In this document: positions 47,373-56,033 of the stretch, piece by piece
Layout of the letters: each line of letters begins with the position of its first letter
Numbering within the stretch: the stretch's first letter is position 1
DNA from: a virus
Direction: 5' to 3' (one strand)
IMG/VR virus record: IMGVR_UViG_3300021598_000858
Coordinates: 1 to 63,907 of that record
Length of the DNA: 63,907 bases
Translations under genes and position numbers: made by a program
The notes under the pieces: generated by a model
The model's input: only the letters and a program-made list of their open reading frames with translations
Databases searched by the model: none
Told to the model about the DNA's origin: nothing

Positions 47373-47863
47373 GGGATAAATCTATTTCCAAATCCAGACC
47401 GACTGTTAGACGTACGTCTTGTTAACTCCCTGCTAGTAAGCGAGTAGTACCGCTCTAAATTTTCTAACGCTGTCTCTAACAGCTTACGATATGCGTGGGC
47501 ATAGTTCTTGGCCTTTTCTAAAACTAATACGTGGTCATCTGTTGACACTGATGCCTTTAACATGACTGCTTTCTCTGTGGTTTTACCAGTAGTTTTAGTA
47601 AGCAACCCTCTGGCTACTTCTATCTCATAATCGTTAGTAGCCTCAAGCTCAGCTAAGGATGCACAAGCTACTTGAGTTCTAAGGAAGTTTAGATTCTCCA
47701 TGTATTTGGCAGCCATAATCATCAAGTCTTGGTCATCAACAAGGGTGATATCTTCTGGAAATGCTGGCGGGTCAATGTTCATGTTTCTTTTTATTGGCAG
47801 TCCTTGTGCCTCTAGTTGTTGAAGAACCAACTCACTGATGCCCGTTGCTACTAGTTCACTCAT
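47369..47863 (-). CDS. Helical protein in recombination cluster, 164 residues
   Basis: Mostly coiled-coil helices (DDQDLMIMAAKYMENLNFLR and LLETALENLERYYSL), an Arg/Ser tail and no enzymatic motif. It overlaps both the resolvase and the Cas4-like nuclease genes by a few nt, so it is a candidate accessory factor of recombination. Confidence 0.62.
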   Translation of the reverse strand: MSELVATGISELVLQQLEAQGLPIKRNMNIDPPAFPEDITLVDDQDLMIMAAKYMENLNFLRTQVACASLAELEATNDYEIEVARGLLTKTTGKTTEKAVMLKASVSTDDHVLVLEKAKNYAHAYRKLLETALENLERYYSLTSRELTRRTSNSRSGFGNRFIP

Positions 47864-48707
47864 TGTAACCTCCGCACTTTGTACATCCGCCCCATTTATC
47901 TAAGTTACATGGGGGAGGGGTGTTGTTATTGATAGCTTCGACAATCATAGCTGCTGCCTCAAACAAAGGGGCAATAGCAAAATCTGTTTTAGGTACAACA
48001 AACTCTTTTACATCCTGTGTTGCTTTGTTCTCATATATAAGAACAGCTTCTCTTGGATAATTTTCATACTCTAATAACTCTGCAAGCTTCATATATATTT
48101 GAACTTGAGTTACGTGCTTAGCAAAAGGGGCTTTAATCTCTGGCCAAACCTTTTCCATAGTCCCAAACTCTGCGGCTAACTCTGGGTTTTCCCACCGTAT
48201 AGTTCCAAAGCCAATTGACTTTACTTCTAACATGAGTGGGTCACCAAAGTTTGTAAGCCAACCATCAGCGTGACCAAAGATGCGAAGTGGTTCATAGAAC
48301 AGCGGGACCTCTTTGTATTCTAATGGTCCCTCATGGCAATCGGAACCGCCCCAGAAATACTCATCACACTCTTTGCAGTACCACTTGCCATATAAGTTTC
48401 CCATTTCTTGAAACCAACGTTGCCACTTAGCATGGATGCCGTGACCTTCTGCAAATACTGATTGAAGTCGCAAGCTATTACGACGTGAACTTTCTAGTGG
48501 TTGGTGCCCTTTTAATTGAAAATAGGATGCTCTGTGGCACCACTCATCGCCTGCCATCTCTGATGGATGTAGGACATCTGTGCGTCTACTTTTGTCTGTT
48601 GGCTTAGATAAAACGTAACGTTCTACTGAACCTAAGACGCGGGAAGGTTTTTTGCCTGCATCTAAAAATGATTTCAATGCCCCCGTTGGCTTGTACTTTT
48701 CTGTCAT
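47856..48707 (-). CDS. Cas4/RecB-like PD-(D/E)xK exonuclease
   Basis: A 283-residue protein. HPSEMAGDEWCHRASYF gives the N-terminal Cys, FGHADGWL and MLEVKSIGF the catalytic D ... E-x-K core, and QVQIYMKLAE the Q-x3-Y motif. CNLDKWGGCTKCGG near the C-terminus provides further Cys for an iron-sulphur cluster, as in Cas4/AddB-type nucleases. A zinc-like insert CKECDEYFWGGSDC precedes the core. It would resect DNA ends for RecA-mediated recombination. Confidence 0.84.
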   Translation of the reverse strand: MTEKYKPTGALKSFLDAGKKPSRVLGSVERYVLSKPTDKSRRTDVLHPSEMAGDEWCHRASYFQLKGHQPLESSRRNSLRLQSVFAEGHGIHAKWQRWFQEMGNLYGKWYCKECDEYFWGGSDCHEGPLEYKEVPLFYEPLRIFGHADGWLTNFGDPLMLEVKSIGFGTIRWENPELAAEFGTMEKVWPEIKAPFAKHVTQVQIYMKLAELLEYENYPREAVLIYENKATQDVKEFVVPKTDFAIAPLFEAAAMIVEAINNNTPPPCNLDKWGGCTKCGGYNE

Positions 48708-48719
48708 ACGGATACCGTA

Positions 48720-49037
48720 TCACACGTCTTCAGTAAGTATCCACTCCTCAAGTGACTTGCCCTGTTTTTTAGCTTTACGCTTAAGCGCGTTACGCTCACG
48801 ATGCGACATGCCGCCCCATATGCCGTGCTGTTCTTCCATAGCCTCTGCATAGAGCAAACAATCTTTACGCACGGGACACTCAGGTAACCCGTCTCGTCCA
48901 AAGCATACGCCTTTGGATACGGTTGCAATTTTTTTATACTTAGCTTTATCTCTGGGAGGAAACCAGAGCTCTGTGTCCATCCCCCGACACTTCGCTTGAT
49001 GGCGCCAGCCCTCTAAGTGGCCGATGTCTTCGAACAA
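48720..49037 (-). CDS. WhiB-family transcription factor
   Basis: A 105-residue protein. The four cluster-binding Cys lie in AKCRGMD, GVCFGRD and ECPVRKDCLLYA. GIWGGMSHRERNALKR is the WhiB turn and AT-hook-like basic end. WhiB proteins carry a 4Fe-4S cluster, bind the primary sigma factor and occur only in actinobacteria and their phages, so this is the best host indicator in the window. Phage WhiB proteins can repress host promoters and cause superinfection exclusion. Confidence 0.92.
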   Translation of the reverse strand: MFEDIGHLEGWRHQAKCRGMDTELWFPPRDKAKYKKIATVSKGVCFGRDGLPECPVRKDCLLYAEAMEEQHGIWGGMSHRERNALKRKAKKQGKSLEEWILTEDV

Positions 49038-49354
49038 CTACACTCCTGAAGTTTCTGGCGTAGTTCTAGAAAATCATCCTCCAACAACATTACGTAGTTT
49101 TCATCGTTGAGACTGAAACCAAGTACAGGAGTGCGACTGTCAAGGATAGCTTCCTTAACAATCTTTTCTAGAACCGTGGCCTTGATAGTCACGGTGGCTT
49201 TGCCAGTCCACTTGTGTTCTATTAACAAGTCCTTAGACCGAACATCACCCTTACGACTCCAAAACGCTCCGCTACCTGCGTTTCGTTTGCCATTTATTTT
49301 TTTGGCAAGTCGTTCCTCGTGTCTCTTCGACTCCTTCTGACCCTTACTCTTCAT
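49013..49354 (-). CDS. Hjc-like small PD-(D/E)xK nuclease
   Basis: A 113-residue protein. RNAGSGAFWSRKGDVRSKDL followed by LIEHKWT gives the D ... E-x-K pattern of archaeal Hjc/phage resolvase-like nucleases. It overlaps the RecA stop and the WhiB start. A second junction-processing enzyme next to RuvC-like is unusual, so it may act on other structures. Confidence 0.74.
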   Translation of the reverse strand: MKSKGQKESKRHEERLAKKINGKRNAGSGAFWSRKGDVRSKDLLIEHKWTGKATVTIKATVLEKIVKEAILDSRTPVLGFSLNDENYVMLLEDDFLELRQKLQECSCSKTSAT

Positions 49355-50396
49355 CCTCGGCTACCAGTTTGGAGCCTTGTTTGATAGAAGCAAGAACGTC
49401 ACTTTCGAGTGTCTCCTTTAAATCAACTTCTTCCCGTATAGAATCAAGCATAGCATCGGAGCCTTGCCACTGTCTATCCGCGTAACGGTAGTAGGCACCT
49501 GCTCTAGTTATCACTTTATTGACAATTCCAATAGCTAAGATTTCCTTAGCAAAATCGATGTCTCCAGCCAATAAACCGTTGCCTTTTGCAAAATAAAAGT
49601 CAAAAGTAGCCACCTGGGATGGTGGGGCTGACTTGTTTTTTAATACTCGTACCTTAATGCCCTGACCTACACGGCGCTTATCTTGGCCAGTCCCTACCTC
49701 AATCCACTCATCTCTGCGAACCTCGCAGCGGGTGAAGAAAGCGTAGTCCTTACCTAGCCCACCTGGGGTGGTGCGTGGGTCACCGTACATAACGCCAATT
49801 TTGGAGCGCCACTGGTTAATAACAATTCCTATGAATGGACGTTCTGGTTCCACCAAAGAACGTTTAGATGCTTTGCCCACTTTACGGAAGAACTTGTTAG
49901 TAAGAAGTGCTCCACGACCTACAGTAGATTCCTCCATCTCCTTATCGTCTTCTGTTGTAGGGACCAAGGCAGGTAAAGAATCAATAACAATACAATCGAC
50001 CGCTTTACTTTCTGTAATCTGGATGACAGACTCATATGCTTCCTCCATAACATTTGTTGAAACTACATATACTCTGCTGGAATCTACTCCGCACATCTCT
50101 GCATAGCTAGGAACCCACTGCTCTGCTGCTACCCAAACAGTAGTAAAGTCGGGGTTTTTCTTTTGATTAGCCGCAATAGTCTTTAGTGCTATTGCTGTTT
50201 TTCCGTTGCTTGCTTCTCCAATAATTTCGTGCCATTGATTAACAGGCCAACCACCGCCTAAGGCAACATCTAAACTTACTGAACCACTTGTGTAACGCTG
50301 TGAGACATCAGTTCTAATCTCAGAACCAAGAATGATTGTGTCATCGCCATATTTTTTATTTATCTTTTGTAATACTTTTACTAATTCTGCATTCAT
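49344..50396 (-). CDS. recA: RecA recombinase
   Basis: A 350-residue protein: SGSVSLDVALGGGWPVNQWH, Walker A GEASNGKT (a variant of GPESSGKT), CIVIDSLPALVP (Walker B), FIGIVINQWRSKIGVMYG and GGLGKDYAFF, and a family-typical C-terminus. It forms filaments on ssDNA for strand exchange. It is co-directional with the resolvases and the polymerase. Confidence 0.9.
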   Translation of the reverse strand: MNAELVKVLQKINKKYGDDTIILGSEIRTDVSQRYTSGSVSLDVALGGGWPVNQWHEIIGEASNGKTAIALKTIAANQKKNPDFTTVWVAAEQWVPSYAEMCGVDSSRVYVVSTNVMEEAYESVIQITESKAVDCIVIDSLPALVPTTEDDKEMEESTVGRGALLTNKFFRKVGKASKRSLVEPERPFIGIVINQWRSKIGVMYGDPRTTPGGLGKDYAFFTRCEVRRDEWIEVGTGQDKRRVGQGIKVRVLKNKSAPPSQVATFDFYFAKGNGLLAGDIDFAKEILAIGIVNKVITRAGAYYRYADRQWQGSDAMLDSIREEVDLKETLESDVLASIKQGSKLVAEDEE

Positions 50397-50752
50397 TAAA
50401 TTTTCCCTATGATTGTGGTTGGGTTATATCCGCCTGTATCTATCTGTCGTGCTGGTTGAGCTGGCCCTGCTCCTGCTTGACCAGTCGTTACTCCACGCAC
50501 TCCAGTACCCGATTGTACTATTGGATACCCGCAATCGTAACAACGCTTTCTAGACTCAGGGGTGGCACCGCCGTAGTTTGAACTACCGCATCCAGGGCAA
50601 CGTTCTGCTGTAGGGGTTATCTGTTGGGAAGGTGGATACTGCGGTTGCTGTGGTTGTGCATAGGTTGCTGGCTGAGGCTGTACAACACCTTGTCTTTGAG
50701 GTTGCTGAGGTGCTGGAGCTCCTAGCTTTTGCGCCCACCAAGAACTACTCAT
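50396..50752 (-). CDS. Pro/Gln-rich zinc-ribbon protein, 118 residues
   Basis: A Gln/Pro-rich N-terminal half (QPATYAQPQQPQYPPSQQ), then RCPGCGSSNYG and KRCYDCGYPI (zinc ribbon) and a Gly/Thr tail. ATG 50752 follows the coupled stop of the upstream gene. It is probably an adaptor or ssDNA/RNA-binding factor in the replication cluster. Confidence 0.65.
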   Translation of the reverse strand: MSSSWWAQKLGAPAPQQPQRQGVVQPQPATYAQPQQPQYPPSQQITPTAERCPGCGSSNYGGATPESRKRCYDCGYPIVQSGTGVRGVTTGQAGAGPAQPARQIDTGGYNPTTIIGKI

Positions 50753-51227
50753 CAAAACCCTCCAACTTTTTAAACTCTAAACTGGTATTAGAAACATTCC
50801 CTGGTTGTATTAAACCAAGATTTACTCCTGAAGACAAGCCCCCTAAAAGGGAAGAAAAAGCAACCATTTTGTACATCATGTGCATCATGTCTTGCTCGCG
50901 TTCCATTTCCCTAACATTATCTGGGTCTCGTTTTTTAATCTCATCAAGTTGAACGCTGGTTATCACGTCAGCTGTCATCTCAGATACCATGTCTATAAAT
51001 GGAAGTAGGTATTCTATTTGGTCTAATCTCTTTTCGCTTTCATTAAACTCATGTTCATCTCCTTCTTCACTTACAGGAGTCATGCCTAATATTTTTGCAA
51101 TAGTGTTTGGTTCTTCTGCTAAATCTGTATCATATAAAAACCAACGCATCAGGGTACCTATAGGTATCTCGTTATTAATAGTTTCAAATTCTATATTTAA
51201 GGGCTTCTTCTTTTTAAACGGCCACAT
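50745..51227 (-). CDS. Hypothetical protein in replication cluster, 160 residues
   Basis: The start was set at ATG 51227 (TAATG with the polymerase stop). The protein has an acidic central region (GDEHEFNESEKRLDQIEYL) and a helical C-terminal half. No recognised domain. Confidence 0.63.
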   Translation of the reverse strand: MWPFKKKKPLNIEFETINNEIPIGTLMRWFLYDTDLAEEPNTIAKILGMTPVSEEGDEHEFNESEKRLDQIEYLLPFIDMVSEMTADVITSVQLDEIKKRDPDNVREMEREQDMMHMMYKMVAFSSLLGGLSSGVNLGLIQPGNVSNTSLEFKKLEGFDE

Positions 51228-53200
51228 TATTTTGCCTCGCCCCATCTCTGAACTGTTGTAATGTCAGCAATAAGAGGAACCTCAAGAAGCTGTATACCTT
51301 CCATAGCTTCCCTAATTGCCGCTGCTGTCTCTTCAGCAAGACTGTTAGGTGTCAAGGTAACCAACTCATCATGCACGGTTAACAATATGCTGGCTTCCTT
51401 TGGAATAAGATTATGTGCTCTAATCATAGCAAGCTTCATGATGTCTGCGGCAGAGCCTTGAATTCGTGTGTTGAACGCCTGTCTTTCTGCACTACCACGC
51501 TTTATAAAGTCGCTAGAGTTAATGTCTGGAATGTACCTTTTGCGACCCATGATGGTGGTCACGTACTTTTTAACCTTGGTAGCTCCTACGACCTTTATTC
51601 TATAGGAGTTAACAGCACTAAACTTAGAAGCAAAGTCTCCTAAAAGTGTTCTAGCCTCTGTGACTGAGCAACCAATAGACCTGGCAATCTTATCGGGGCC
51701 TACACCATACGCCATAGAAAGAACAAGGACCTTGCCTGCCTGACGATTAACCCCCATAACATCTCCTACAGTTGTATAGATGTCTTGACCTTCTAGGTAG
51801 TTTTTCATCATGGTCTTGTCTTTAGACATAGACGCAATGATACGAGGTTCAATCTGAGAGTAGTCAGCAACCACTAACTTATAGCCCTCTGGGGCATAAA
51901 ATAGATTACGAATAGCTTTGCCGTTGTCGCTAGCAGACGGATTAGGTATGTTCTGTAGGTTTGGATTACGGCTAGAAAAACGGCCAGTCTCAGCCCCATG
52001 TTGAACAAAGTCAGCGTGCACGCGGCCACTAACTAAAAGACTTTCTTTGTATTCTACTTTAGACTTGCCGCTGACAGTTCGTACAACATCGCCTCCAAGG
52101 TATGGCACAACGTATGTGCTAAGCAATTTATTTAGGTCAGCGTACTCAAGCAAAGCATGAACCATCGGGTCTTTCTCACGATAGGGCTCTAAAGCTTCTG
52201 CTGATACTGAGTAGTCCATGTAGTCAAGGTCCTTGCCTTGCATCTCTTTTTCAAGACCTTTGTTGGTAAGAATTTTTGGTTTAAGACCTCTACCACCTGA
52301 AGACTTTGGGCTATACAAAAGGTATTGTTTTTCTTGATTAGAATTAATATTAAATACTCGACCTGCAACCTTGTATATCTGAGCGCGTGCCTTCTCAATG
52401 TCCTCCTCTAACCGTGTGTGCAGGGTGGTTAGGGCATCTGTATCAATAGGTGCGCCAGTAAGCTTCATGTGGCACAGAACCTCTAGAACATCCATCTCTA
52501 ACTTCATGATGTTTTCTACGTCGGCTTCTTTAATTTTATCTCGTACCACCTTCCAAAGCATGAAGGTGTACTTAGCATCTAAGTATGCGTACTTAGCAAC
52601 AGTACTAAAGGCGTGAATTTCTACTTGAGCTCCAACACCTTTTTCCATTTTGTAACCAAGCTCTCGCTCTAGACAATCATCAAGACCGCATCGGTTTTTA
52701 TTACGGTTGTCATATATAAATGAGCCAACCATGGTGTCGAAATAGGGAGCGGTAGGTATGGTTTTGTCAAAATACTTTGCTACTGAGCAAAGGTCAAAAA
52801 CTAAATTGTGACCAATCTTTAACTTGTCACTAAAAAATAAAGGTTTTAAAGCAGCAAAGACTTCCGCTGGGTGTAGTTGTTCAGGAGCTTCGCCGAAAGT
52901 TTTAACAGCTTTGCGCTTGTCCCTAGAGTAATCGCTTTCCCTAGCCTGAAGGCCAGCTTGTACGCGCTTTTCTCCTTGCCCTGTAAGTGGGAAAACTTCA
53001 GATATAAATTCACCATGTGGGTGGCCCATCGGGATAACATCCCCACGACCATAAGTCGCAAGACTAAGCCATAGTACTTGATTAACAACTGGAACTCCTC
53101 TTCTATCTCCTACTGTTTCTACGTCAAATGCAAATGCGTCTTGTGTTAGGTAGTAATCAACGAGTTCTTTTAGTTGCTCAGTTGTCGTAATAATATTCAA
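51227..53200 (-). CDS. polA: DNA polymerase I, family A
   Basis: A 657-residue replicative-type family A polymerase: 3'-5' exonuclease (FAFDVETVGD, then FDTMVGSFIYD and a YLDAKYT region), then motif A VVADYSQIEPR, motif B-like RQAGKVLVLSMAYGVG and motif C VHDELV. It lacks the 5'-3' exonuclease domain, as usual for phage polymerases. Downstream are the adjacent 160-residue gene, RecA and nuclease genes. Upstream is a probable ssDNA-binding protein. Confidence 0.93.
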   Translation of the reverse strand: MNIITTTEQLKELVDYYLTQDAFAFDVETVGDRRGVPVVNQVLWLSLATYGRGDVIPMGHPHGEFISEVFPLTGQGEKRVQAGLQARESDYSRDKRKAVKTFGEAPEQLHPAEVFAALKPLFFSDKLKIGHNLVFDLCSVAKYFDKTIPTAPYFDTMVGSFIYDNRNKNRCGLDDCLERELGYKMEKGVGAQVEIHAFSTVAKYAYLDAKYTFMLWKVVRDKIKEADVENIMKLEMDVLEVLCHMKLTGAPIDTDALTTLHTRLEEDIEKARAQIYKVAGRVFNINSNQEKQYLLYSPKSSGGRGLKPKILTNKGLEKEMQGKDLDYMDYSVSAEALEPYREKDPMVHALLEYADLNKLLSTYVVPYLGGDVVRTVSGKSKVEYKESLLVSGRVHADFVQHGAETGRFSSRNPNLQNIPNPSASDNGKAIRNLFYAPEGYKLVVADYSQIEPRIIASMSKDKTMMKNYLEGQDIYTTVGDVMGVNRQAGKVLVLSMAYGVGPDKIARSIGCSVTEARTLLGDFASKFSAVNSYRIKVVGATKVKKYVTTIMGRKRYIPDINSSDFIKRGSAERQAFNTRIQGSAADIMKLAMIRAHNLIPKEASILLTVHDELVTLTPNSLAEETAAAIREAMEGIQLLEVPLIADITTVQRWGEAK

Positions 53201-53281
53201 ATGATTACCTCGATTAATGTAGGTGTCTGGGAGCCAGCGACGAAAGGGGATTAAGTTTACTGGCCCCCAGAACTCTAGTGA

Positions 53282-53944
53282 TTAAAGAAGAGAGTTTGCA
53301 ATCTCTTCTAGTTCAGCCCATGTGTGTTCTTTGATTACAGAGCGTTCGAATGGCTTGACTTGTGCCACGCCTTCTTCGGCCATCTTCTCATCAATACCCC
53401 AGTCTTCCATGAGGTCACGAGGCTTTACTGCGTTGAGGTGATACACAGTTTGTTGCATTTTGCCTGTACGGCTAATAGCCCAGTAGTTCTTAGTCAAAGG
53501 TCCTTGTGGGGAAAACTCTGCTGCGTACAATGTCTTGTACAAACGTGGGCTTGCAATAAGCATCTGGCGAACAACGCCTGAAGGAGTAATCACTGCAATA
53601 GTGAACGCTCTTTTATCTTCTGGCTTGCTACCAAGCTTGGTGCATAGTGGGTCGTTAGGCCCAAGTGAAACATACGAACGCTTGCCAACAGTTTTCTGCT
53701 GTAGGAAGTGTTGCTTGTAGATTGCAAATGGACCATTCTGGTCAATGAACTTAACAATTGTGAACTCACCGTCAACAAATTTAAATTCTGTTGGGTAGTC
53801 ACCTGCGGTTGTTGACAGCTTTTCTGCTGCATCCCAACCAGACTGCACAGCATTTGTTGTTGCTGCTGCAGGACGTTCTTCGATGGTTGCGGTGTCGAAC
53901 TCATCGTTTTGTGGAAGATATTCTTCCGTACGGTTTACTGCCAT
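53282..53944 (-). CDS. Probable ssDNA-binding / replication accessory protein
   Basis: A 220-residue protein. The central beta-rich segment (VDGEFTIVKFIDQNGPFAIY, VGKRSYVSLGP, AFTIAVITPSGVVRQMLIA) could be an OB-fold, and the acidic ends are typical of phage SSBs. It directly precedes the polymerase gene. I infer the role mainly from position. Confidence 0.58.
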   Translation of the reverse strand: MAVNRTEEYLPQNDEFDTATIEERPAAATTNAVQSGWDAAEKLSTTAGDYPTEFKFVDGEFTIVKFIDQNGPFAIYKQHFLQQKTVGKRSYVSLGPNDPLCTKLGSKPEDKRAFTIAVITPSGVVRQMLIASPRLYKTLYAAEFSPQGPLTKNYWAISRTGKMQQTVYHLNAVKPRDLMEDWGIDEKMAEEGVAQVKPFERSVIKEHTWAELEEIANSLL

Positions 53945-53951
53945 AGTTTTT

Positions 53952-54323
53952 TTATTCCTTTGTTTCAGTTGTTTTAGAGTCTTCGACTTGGATATTCTTC
54001 CAAGCCTCAGCGATTGCGTTAGTCAATTGCTGATTAGGCCACTTTACATTCTTCTTTGTAGGAAGTCTGTAAGGTGATGGCGGTAGGTATCCTGTTTTTA
54101 TCCATTGACGGATAGTAATTACGGGACGTCCCAACGCTTGTGCGAGAGCGCCAATGGTGTAGAACTCCATGTCCTTGCCATTAGGCAGAGTCTTTTTGTA
54201 GGACTTTGATTCCCACGTGTCATCGACTTCTACCTCGGGAGCTTTTGGTTCCCTGCGCTTTCGTTTACTGCCTGGATAATAACTATCCAAGTCAGAAAAC
54301 ATTTTATCTATTTCATCTGTCAT
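53952..54323 (-). CDS. MerR-like helix-turn-helix protein
   Basis: A 123-residue protein. FYTIGALAQALGRPVITIRQ followed by WIKTGYLPPSPYRLP has the MerR/excisionase winged-helix DNA-binding pattern (about residues 54-90). It could regulate replication genes. It lies just upstream of the SSB-like gene. Confidence 0.72.
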   Translation of the reverse strand: MTDEIDKMFSDLDSYYPGSKRKRREPKAPEVEVDDTWESKSYKKTLPNGKDMEFYTIGALAQALGRPVITIRQWIKTGYLPPSPYRLPTKKNVKWPNQQLTNAIAEAWKNIQVEDSKTTETKE

Positions 54324-54324
54324 A

Positions 54325-54453
54325 TTAAAGCAGCTTAAGTAGTATGTAAATCTGAAGGCACAAAACCATTATTGGTACAACAGTTCTTATAAGTTCCATT
54401 GTGTGGTTGTACTCGTCAAGTTTACGTTCTAACCTATTTCTAGTTGTTGACAT
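54325..54453 (-). CDS. Small membrane protein, 42 residues
   Basis: MSTTRNRLERKLDEYNHTME and a hydrophobic tail (TVVPIMVLCLQIYILLKLL). One TM, basic N-terminus, TAATG junction with the upstream stop. Function unknown. Confidence 0.52.
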   Translation of the reverse strand: MSTTRNRLERKLDEYNHTMELIRTVVPIMVLCLQIYILLKLL

Positions 54454-54863
54454 TATTTCCCAACGATAAATGCATAGGTAACCTTTGAAGGAAACATAGT
54501 GTCAATGTCTTCTTCAGTAAGGTAGCCTTCATAAAAAGCAGCCATGATTGCAGCCTCATCAATTTGAGGAACCATCTTAACGCATTTATCTTTTAGACCT
54601 TTTTTAGTAAGAATGGTTTCTGCAAGGTCCATGTCTAAATTTTTAGAAACACGACGTTGCTTCATAATTTGAAGGTCGTCTTCTTCTGATGTATCTGTAG
54701 GAACGCTTAGTACAATATGACCGCGTTCATCTGTTGAACCAAACTCATCAATAGTTTTTGTAAGACGAGTTTTAAGTTCTGTCTGTCGCTTTGATAAAGT
54801 TTCTACTTCATCTTTTAAAGCAACGTACTGCTTGATATAAGCACGTACTGAGGTGACGTCCAT
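54453..54863 (-). CDS. Conserved hypothetical protein, 136 residues
   Basis: An N-terminal helix (KQYVALKDEVETLSKRQTEL) leads to a mixed region (GHIVLSVPTDTSEEDDLQIM) and a Lys/Ile-rich C-terminus. It resembles a small nucleic-acid-associated phage protein but I cannot name it. AAAGGGGAT precedes the ATG. Confidence 0.64.
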   Translation of the reverse strand: MDVTSVRAYIKQYVALKDEVETLSKRQTELKTRLTKTIDEFGSTDERGHIVLSVPTDTSEEDDLQIMKQRRVSKNLDMDLAETILTKKGLKDKCVKMVPQIDEAAIMAAFYEGYLTEEDIDTMFPSKVTYAFIVGK

Positions 54864-54923
54864 GTAATCCCCTTTGGTTGTTGTTGTTTACATAGACAAC
54901 CTAATACAGGGGTGGGATACCTG

Positions 54924-55079
54924 TCAACTTATCTTTTTACGAGCCTCCGCGGCTGTATAACTGCGGAACCCAGTCTTACGTGGGTTCATGCTGCCAGGCT
55001 TCTTGTATCCAGAACCCTTGGGCATTGTCTCCTGACGCCACTTAAGAGCAGCGGCAACCTTATCGTGGTGTTTTCCCAT
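54924..55079 (-). CDS. Small basic protein, 51 residues
   Basis: MGKHHDKVAAALKWRQETMP and a Gly/Lys/Arg-rich remainder. It starts directly after the stop of the RHH gene (TAAATG). Possibly a DNA-binding accessory. Confidence 0.52.
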   Translation of the reverse strand: MGKHHDKVAAALKWRQETMPKGSGYKKPGSMNPRKTGFRSYTAAEARKKIS

Positions 55080-55229
55080 TTAATTATCTTCTTTAATATA
55101 GTTTTCAAGGGCTTCGATAATAATGCTGGTCACTGTAACCTTCTCAGCTGCAGCTTTCTTTTGGACCGCTGTCCACAGCTGGTCTGATACGCGGATAGTA
55201 CGCGTAGGGGTTTTAGGTGCGTTAGGCAT
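55080..55229 (-). CDS. Ribbon-helix-helix (RHH) DNA-binding protein
   Basis: A 49-residue protein with PTRTIRVSDQLWTAVQKKAA then VTSIIIEALENYI, the strand-helix-helix of CopG/Arc-type repressors. It would dimerise to bind operator DNA. It lies just downstream of the tRNA-Gln on the same strand, upstream of another small gene. Target unknown. Confidence 0.72.
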   Translation of the reverse strand: MPNAPKTPTRTIRVSDQLWTAVQKKAAAEKVTVTSIIIEALENYIKEDN

Positions 55230-55271
55230 CCTTATAGTTTATTTACTATATGGCTGTATGTACTGCTAAAG

Positions 55272-55344
55272 CTGGCAGACTAGGGGTCGAACCTAGAGTC
55301 TCCTGGTCCAGAGCCAGGCGTGTTGCCAGTTACACCATCTGCCA
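55272..55344 (-). tRNA. tRNA-Gln (CTG anticodon)
   Basis: A 73-nt cloverleaf: acceptor TGGCAGA/TCTGCCA, anticodon stem CCTGG/CCAGG with loop CTCTGGA (anticodon CTG), T stem CTAGG/CCTAG with TTCGACC. CCA is not encoded. It overlaps the 3' end of the adenosyltransferase reading frame by 65 nt. Confidence 0.88.
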
Positions 55345-55879
55345 ATAGTTTTACTTGCGGCTCCCACAGTATATCTTTACCACCATTCAGGTACCTAGCT
55401 AGGACAAACAGCAGGTCAGATAGCCTGTTGAGGTATTTAGCTATAAGAGGGTTGGTCTCCCTTTGGTTTACAGAATCCCAAACACAACGCTCTGCCCTAC
55501 GAACTATTGTTCTAGATAGGTGTAGGTAGGAAGAAGCCTTGCTCCCTGAAGGTAGTACAAAAGATTCCAGTGGCTTTAACTGGTCGTTGTACAAATCTAT
55601 ATTAGTTTCAAGATAAGTAATGTGAGCGTCTGTAACCGACACTTTTGGCGAAGCAAGGTCGGCACCCAAATCAAACAAATCGTTCTGTATATTCTTTAAC
55701 AAAGTGTAGACGTCTTCTTTATCTACATAACACATGGCAATACCAATAGATGAGTTTGCTTCATCGACTGTGCCTATAGCATTAAAGATTAAATCTTCTT
55801 TTGGATGACGGTCATTGCCTGCGAGCGCAGACGTGCCTGCATCACCAGTCTTTGTATATATCCTAGTTAATCTAACCAC
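55280..55879 (-). CDS. Cob(I)alamin adenosyltransferase, PduO type
   Basis: A 199-residue protein with GTG start: RIYTKTGDAGTSALAGNDR, FNAIGTVDEANSSIGIA, LDLGADLASP-like middle, FVLPSGSKASSYLHLSRTIV followed by RRAERC. This is the PduO/ATR family, which makes adenosylcobalamin from cobalamin and ATP. It would supply the cofactor of the class II reductase at 34395. The last 17 codons or so are read from within tRNA-Gln, an unusual overlap. The family length (about 190) argues the core ends near 55340. Confidence 0.88.
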   Translation of the reverse strand: MVRLTRIYTKTGDAGTSALAGNDRHPKEDLIFNAIGTVDEANSSIGIAMCYVDKEDVYTLLKNIQNDLFDLGADLASPKVSVTDAHITYLETNIDLYNDQLKPLESFVLPSGSKASSYLHLSRTIVRRAERCVWDSVNQRETNPLIAKYLNRLSDLLFVLARYLNGGKDILWEPQVKLLADGVTGNTPGSGPGDSRFDP

Positions 55880-55880
55880 G

Positions 55881-55953
55881 AGCGGACGACGGGGCTCGAA
55901 CCCGCGGCCTAGACCTTGGCAAGGTCTCGCGCTACCAACTGCGCCACGTCCGC
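55881..55953 (-). tRNA. tRNA-Gly (GCC anticodon)
   Basis: 73 nt: acceptor GCGGACG/CGTCCGC, anticodon stem AGACC/GGTCT with loop TTGCCAA (anticodon GCC), T stem GCGGG/CCCGT with TTCGAGC. It is immediately upstream of the GTG start of the adenosyltransferase. Confidence 0.9.
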
Positions 55954-55960
55954 AATACTG

Positions 55961-56033
55961 CTGTCTAGCCTGGGCTCGAACCAGGGACCTGGCGATTAAC
56001 AGTCGCCTGCTCTGCCAACTGAGCTACTAGACA
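55961..56033 (-). tRNA. tRNA-Asn (GTT anticodon)
   Basis: 73 nt: acceptor TGTCTAG/CTAGACA, anticodon stem GGCGA/TCGCC with loop CTGTTAA (anticodon GTT), T stem CCTGG/CCAGG with TTCGAGC. The stop codon of the SNF2 helicase gene (TAG) falls in its first seven bases. Confidence 0.9.
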
